DNA of 64,000 bases from Streptomyces sp. NRRL B-1347 (GTDB lineage: Bacteria > Actinomycetota > Actinomycetes > Streptomycetales > Streptomycetaceae): assembly GCF_000720325.1 (NCBI RefSeq), contig NZ_JOJM01000037.1, positions 69,924 through 133,923 on the forward strand, given 5' to 3'. A model generated the notes under the pieces. The model was not told the DNA's origin and did no database searches. It was given only the letters and a program-made list of their open reading frames with translations. Of the stretch, positions 60,666 to 64,000 are shown piece after piece (position 1 is the stretch's first letter; the number at the start of each line of letters is the position of its first letter). The translations under genes were made by a program, and so were the position numbers.

Positions 60666-60709
60666 GCAGCCGTTTAGCTGCCTAAAACGATAGGCAGCCA
60701 TATGGCTGC
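60666..60709. promoter_or_regulatory. Nested palindromes: operator candidates for the ArsR-SRPBCC protein
   Basis: Two 16-bp palindromic elements share the half-site GCAGCC/GGCTGC: an imperfect one at 60666-60681 (GCAGCCGTTTAGCTGC) and a perfect one at 60694-60709 (GCAGCCATATGGCTGC). Between them, GCTGCCTA-N6-TAGGCAGC (60677-60698) forms a further perfect inverted repeat with 8-bp arms. The cluster lies directly upstream of the fused regulator gene and next to the truncated SDR gene on the other strand. Confidence 0.7.
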
Positions 60710-60756
60710 ATGTCAAGGCGGGCCGTGCCGCCAGGGTCGCCCGGGAGGCGATCACG

Positions 60757-61031
60757 GGCACGCCCCGGTCGAGCACTTCACCCGGGCCCTGTCCAAGGAG
60801 CTGTTCGGCCGGAACGTCTCGGTCAACAACGTCGCGCCGGACCCCATGGACACGTCCTTCTTCTATCCGGCGGAGGACGACGACTCCATCGGCTACCACA
60901 AGTCCTCGGCGATGAACGGTGACCTCACCAAGGTCGAGGACACCGTCCCCGGGATCCGCCACCTCCTGACCGATGGCTGGTGGGCCAACGGCCAGACCCT
61001 GTTCCTCAACGGCGGCTACACCACACGCTGA
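60757..61031 (+). pseudogene. C-terminal remnant of an SDR-family oxidoreductase
   Basis: The frame encodes APVEHFTRALSKELFGRNVSVNNVAPDPMD, TSFFYPAED and VPGIRHLLTDGWWANGQTLFLNGG, the last third of a short-chain dehydrogenase (NNVAPGP-like motif, GQTLFVNGG end). The Rossmann motif and the catalytic Y-x-x-x-K, which should precede APVEHF, are missing, so the gene is truncated on its 5' side. Its edge is within 60 bp of the operator palindromes. This suggests it was once a divergent target gene of the ArsR-type regulator. Confidence 0.75.
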
Positions 61032-61230
61032 CCGACACGGGACAGCGCGCGAGAGCGCATCGGGCTCCCGCGCGCTGCCCGGACGGGCGGCCGGCGGGCG
61101 GCACTTCGCAGAGACCCCCGATGTGCCGTGCAACCATTGGGGGACGTGGAAGGTCAAGGGGAGTGAACCGGCGGTGAACTCCCGACGGGTGTTCAGCGCC
61201 GACCCTCGATCAAAGGAATACGGAAGCCCT

Positions 61231-62739
61231 ATGTCTCGAGCACGTCGCCGAGCCCGTCTCACCACGCCCCTGGTCGCCATGTCCCTGCTGACGGGCGGGC
61301 TGACGATCTGGTCCCTCGGCCAGAGCCCGGCCGAGGCCGCGACGCCCGCCGCCCCGAAGGCCGCCGCCGCCAAGGCGACCGACGACTTCAACGGCGACGG
61401 CTACGCCGACCTGGTCGTCGGCGCCCCGGGCGCCACCGTCTCCGGCAAGAAGAAGGCCGGATACGTGGCGGTGGCCTACGGCTCCAAGAACGGCCTCGAC
61501 CCGGCCCACAAGAAGGTCATCAGCCGCTCCACCGACGGCGTGCCCGGCCTCGCCGCCACCAAGCAGGAGTTCGGCCGCTCCTTCACCAAGGGCGACCTGG
61601 ACGGCGACGGCTACACCGACCTCGTCATCGGCACCGGCTGGCGGGACGCCGGCTCGGTGATCATGTGGGGTTCCGCGTCCGGCCTCACCACCGGCACGAA
61701 GATCAACACGTACGGTCACGCCCCGCAGGCGGGCGACTTCGACGGGGACGGCAAGACCGACCTGGCGCTGTTCGCCACCGTGACGTCCCACGGCGACGAC
61801 CCGGTCGACCAGCGGGCCAACCTGTGGAAGGGCCCGATCTCCCGCACCGCCAAGCCGACCGCGACCCTCGACTTCATGGACAAGTCGCAGTGGTGGGGCT
61901 ACGGCGACGACGGCCGCAACTGCTCGCCTGAGCCCGGCAAGCCCGAGAGCTGCATCGACGGCCCGCGCTCCGTGAAGGGCCCGGTCGTTCCCAAGGCCGT
62001 CGGCGACATCAACGGCGACGGCCGCGCCGACATCGCCATGAACGACTACTACGGCGACGGCTCGTGGGGCAACAGGGTGCTGTACGGCTCCCCCACCGGC
62101 TTCAAGCGGGGCGACGCCGTCGGCTCCGACGGGGCCCTGGCCCTCGGCGACGTCAACGGCGACCACTACGCGGACCTGGTGGTCGGCGACAGCGACTACG
62201 AGTCCAGGGTCATGGTCGCCTACGGCTCGAAGGACGGCCTGAAGCTGGGTGAGGGCCAGGTCCAGAAGTTCAACCAGGACCTGCCCGGCGTCCCCGGCGC
62301 CGAGGAGGACGGCGACGGCTTCGGCGCCTCCGTCGCCGTCGGCGACGTCAACCGCGACGGCTTCGCCGACATCGCCGTCGGCGTGCCCGGCGAGGACGTG
62401 GGCCGGATCAGCGACGCCGGTTCCGTCGTCCTGGTCCGCGGCAGCGCCGCCGGTGTGACCGGCACCGGCGCGCAGGCGTTCCAGCAGGACACGCCGGGTA
62501 TCCCCGGCGTCGGCGAGAAGAACGACGCGTTCGGCGCCGCCACGGCCCTGCTCGACGTCACCGGCGACGGCCGCGCCGACCTCGCCGCGTCCTCGGTCAA
62601 CGAGAACGCGAGCGCGGGTGCCCTGTGGTCGCTGCGCGGCACGTCCACGGGCCTGACGGCCAAGAAGTCCGTGGCCTTCGGCCCCAAGGACCTCTCGGCC
62701 CCGTCGGTCGCGGCGCTCTTCGGCAGCGCGTTGCGCTAA
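61231..62739 (+). CDS. Secreted FG-GAP / integrin-alpha-like repeat protein
   Basis: 502 residues. ATG 61231 has GGAAG 5 bases upstream; the frame is open further upstream but without support. A signal peptide covers residues 1-36 (RRARLTTPLVAMSLLTGGLT, ending PAEAA). The mature part holds about six FG-GAP/VCBS repeats with D-x-D/N-x-D-G-x-x-D calcium-binding loops (DFNGDGYADLVVG, DLDGDGYTDLVIG, DFDGDGKTDLALF, DINGDGRADIAMN, DVNRDGFADIAVG, DVTGDGRADLAAS). Such repeats fold into a beta-propeller on the cell surface or are secreted. Partner unknown. Confidence 0.92.
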   Translation: MSRARRRARLTTPLVAMSLLTGGLTIWSLGQSPAEAATPAAPKAAAAKATDDFNGDGYADLVVGAPGATVSGKKKAGYVAVAYGSKNGLDPAHKKVISRSTDGVPGLAATKQEFGRSFTKGDLDGDGYTDLVIGTGWRDAGSVIMWGSASGLTTGTKINTYGHAPQAGDFDGDGKTDLALFATVTSHGDDPVDQRANLWKGPISRTAKPTATLDFMDKSQWWGYGDDGRNCSPEPGKPESCIDGPRSVKGPVVPKAVGDINGDGRADIAMNDYYGDGSWGNRVLYGSPTGFKRGDAVGSDGALALGDVNGDHYADLVVGDSDYESRVMVAYGSKDGLKLGEGQVQKFNQDLPGVPGAEEDGDGFGASVAVGDVNRDGFADIAVGVPGEDVGRISDAGSVVLVRGSAAGVTGTGAQAFQQDTPGIPGVGEKNDAFGAATALLDVTGDGRADLAASSVNENASAGALWSLRGTSTGLTAKKSVAFGPKDLSAPSVAALFGSALR

Positions 62740-62784
62740 GCGCTTGGCTCGAGCCGCGATGGGCCGTCGGCCGCCTGCGAGTTC

Positions 62785-62888
62785 GTCGTGGTTGCTCGCG
62801 CCCGCGCGGCGGAGCCGCACATGAGCACAGCCCCGCGCCCCTTCGGGGCGCTCCCGTAGGGGCGGGGGCTTCGGCCTTCCGCCCCTAC
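62785..62888. terminator. Streptomyces-type dispersed hairpin repeat and bidirectional terminator
   Basis: Two hairpins lie in the convergent gap: GCGCCCC/GGGGCGC (62835-62851, 3-base loop) and a longer stem with 10-bp arms GTAGGGGCGG/CCGCCCCTAC (62856-62888). The sequence leading into the first (gtggttgctcgcgc ... cccgcgcccc) resembles a repeat that I recall from many Streptomyces intergenic regions. Together they probably end both convergent genes. Confidence 0.7.
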
Positions 62889-62893
62889 GTCGT

Positions 62894-63643
62894 TCAGACC
62901 GCGGCCGCGAACAGCTTCTCCGCGTCCGCGACCGCTCGCGCCAAGGCCTCCGGGTCCGGGCGCAGGTTCGTCACGATCGCGTCGACGTCGTGCAGTCCGG
63001 CCCGTTCCAGGAGCCGCTTCTCGTTCGTGGTCCACTCGCCGCGCGCCGCGAGGACCGCGTGCGCCGTGTCCATGGCGGCCACGGCGAGCGCCCCCGCGAC
63101 CTCGGTGGCCCGCCCGCGTCCGGCGTACGCGCCCTTGGCGTACCGCAGCGTCAGGGCGGCCCGGCCGCGCCAGAACGCCGGGGCCGTTCCGCGCAGCGCC
63201 CGCGGATAGTCGGGGCGGGGCAGGGTGCCGCTCAGCACCTGGTTGACGGCGAGTTCGGCGACGAGGAGGTAGCTGGGGACGCCCGCCAGGTGGAACATCA
63301 GCGGCTCCCAGTGGAAGCGTCCCTGCCGGGCCTCGGCCAGCTCGTGCTCGACGACGTCGAGGTCGCGGTAGTGGACGTCGACGCGGCGGCCCTCGATGGA
63401 CAGCCAGGCCCCGCCATTGAAGACGCCTCCGCCCCAGTCGCCCAGCTCGGACACCTCGCCGTCCCAGCCGACGGCGCGCAGATCGGCCGGGTCGAAGGCG
63501 CCGCGGTAGTACACCGCCACGTCCCAGTCGCTGTCCGGTGTGTGGGTTCCCTGGGCGCGCGAGCCGCCGAGGGTGACGGCGTGCACGGCGGGCAGGGCGG
63601 CGAGGCGCTCGGTGACGGAGCGCAGGAAGGCGTCGTCGGTCAT
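62894..63643 (-). CDS. Nucleotidyltransferase-domain protein
   Basis: 249 residues. The Pol-beta-type nucleotidyltransferase signature TLGGSRAQGTHTPDSDWDVAVYY (G-S plus D-x-D) is at about residues 24-46, with a third acidic residue in RVDVHYRDLDVV. The C-terminal half is helical. These enzymes add nucleotides to small molecules or RNA (aminoglycoside adenylyltransferase-like, or MNT toxin-antitoxin-like). No HEPN partner is next to it, so a stand-alone enzyme is more likely. The start codon ATG 63643 has only a weak site upstream. Confidence 0.85.
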   Translation of the reverse strand: MTDDAFLRSVTERLAALPAVHAVTLGGSRAQGTHTPDSDWDVAVYYRGAFDPADLRAVGWDGEVSELGDWGGGVFNGGAWLSIEGRRVDVHYRDLDVVEHELAEARQGRFHWEPLMFHLAGVPSYLLVAELAVNQVLSGTLPRPDYPRALRGTAPAFWRGRAALTLRYAKGAYAGRGRATEVAGALAVAAMDTAHAVLAARGEWTTNEKRLLERAGLHDVDAIVTNLRPDPEALARAVADAEKLFAAAV

Positions 63644-63811
63644 GGGGTTCCGATCGTGTGAAGGGGATGACGGGCGTGCGGGCGCGCCGCGCCGACGCCG
63701 GAGCCGTGGGCTCGGACGGCGTCGGACGGCCTTGTAGGGACCGGCGCGCGGAGGTCATCACTCACTTCATGGGGCGTGATCGTACGGCCCCTGCCGCGGT
63801 GCGGCCAGCGG

Positions 63812-63850
63812 GTTTCCGGGCGGGCCCTGGATCAGGGCCCGCCCGGAAAC
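63812..63850. terminator. Strong terminator hairpin, 18-bp perfect stem
   Basis: Left arm 63812-63829 and right arm 63833-63850 are perfectly complementary, with a 3-base loop. It follows the stop of the leftward partial gene at the window edge and is its likely terminator. A small repeat of CTCAGTGCTC occurs at 63854 and 63886 between the hairpin and that gene's stop codon. Confidence 0.8.
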
Positions 63851-63887
63851 TCACTCAGTGCTCACGCTGCTGGAGCTCTGCGCTCCC

Positions 63888-64000
63888 TCAGTGCTCGCTC
63901 CTGGACTCGACGGCGTGGCCGCCGAACTGGTTGCGCAGCGCCGCGATCATCTTCATCTGCGGCGAGTCGTCCTGGCGCGAGGAGAACCGCGCGAACAGGG
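63888..64000 (-). CDS. gnd: 3' end of probable 6-phosphogluconate dehydrogenase gene (partial)
   Basis: Only the last 37 codons lie in the window; the gene runs off the right edge. They read FARFSSRQDDSPQMKMIAAL then RNQFGGHAVE and end SRSEH. The RFSSR...AALR.QFGGH ending is what I expect for the C terminus of decarboxylating 6-phosphogluconate dehydrogenase in actinobacteria (pentose phosphate pathway, NADP-dependent). The call rests on this short piece. Confidence 0.6.
   Translation of the reverse strand, partial: LFARFSSRQDDSPQMKMIAALRNQFGGHAVESRSEH

Noticed and set aside
62894..63643. MNT/HEPN toxin-antitoxin pair
   Set aside because: The nucleotidyltransferase is too long for MNT and no HEPN gene is adjacent.
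1..64000. CRISPR array, integrated prophage or complete insertion sequence
   Set aside because: No spaced direct repeats of CRISPR type, no integrase, terminase or paired inverted repeats were found; only scraps of a transposase and a phage-like small gene.

Overview
The window is high-GC actinobacterial DNA. Third-codon-position G/C bias, GTG and TTG starts, many 4-bp ATGA/GTGA gene overlaps, a DmdR/DtxR-type iron box, AfsR/SARP-type and CATRA-type genes and a Streptomyces-style dispersed hairpin repeat all point to Streptomyces or a close relative. No rRNA, tRNA, CRISPR array or intact insertion sequence was seen.

Layout. 0.1-3.1 kb: an ArsB/SLC13-type transporter flanked by two short tandem-repeat tracts, a universal stress protein, a small membrane-anchored protein and a cyclic-nucleotide-binding protein. 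3.3-6.9 kb: a Cys-rich beta-trefoil/carboxypeptidase-regulatory/DUF2135-like protein, a protein with an NHLP-leader-like segment, and a two-gene remnant apparently fused by a frameshift. 7.0-11.6 kb: an XRE regulator with a palindromic operator candidate, CutA, a broken small membrane gene, a cytochrome P450, an IS630-type transposase scrap and a CspE-like cold-shock protein.

11.7-26.6 kb is the most unusual block. Leftward runs an operon of a dynamin-like GTPase, a 1,363-residue GTPase-Hsp70-beta-propeller fusion, a GrpE-like protein and a second, membrane-anchored Hsp70-like protein. Rightward, from the same 273-bp divergent region, runs a CATRA-type module: a small CATRA-associated protein, a CATRA membrane protein and a TPR-CHAT caspase-like protease. 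I read the block as a predicted NTP-dependent conflict or immunity locus in which GTPases and chaperone ATPases are paired with a suicide protease.

28.4-44.9 kb is one leftward siderophore operon under an iron box at 45.2 kb. It encodes a stand-alone aryl carrier protein, a siderophore-interacting reductase, a binding lipoprotein, two FecCD permeases, an ATPase, a two-module NRPS (C-A-T-E-C-A-T-E-C, ending in a condensation domain with no thioesterase) and an MFS exporter. It closes with a 20-bp perfect stem. Genes making the aryl acid are not in the window. 45.5-50.7 kb holds a second conflict-type module: Trypco1-like protein, trypsin-like protease and a 1,344-residue SARP/NB-ARC/TPR protein, each overlapping the next by 4 bp.

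50.9-64 kb is housekeeping and stress: a ferritin-like/hemerythrin/DUF2243-like/CtaG-like operon behind a SigB-type promoter candidate, a TetR regulator, a CrtI-like oxidoreductase, an MpaB-family protein with a TPR Ser/Thr kinase, a fused ArsR-SRPBCC regulator facing a truncated SDR gene across nested palindromes, an FG-GAP exported protein, a nucleotidyltransferase and the 3' end of a probable 6-phosphogluconate dehydrogenase gene.
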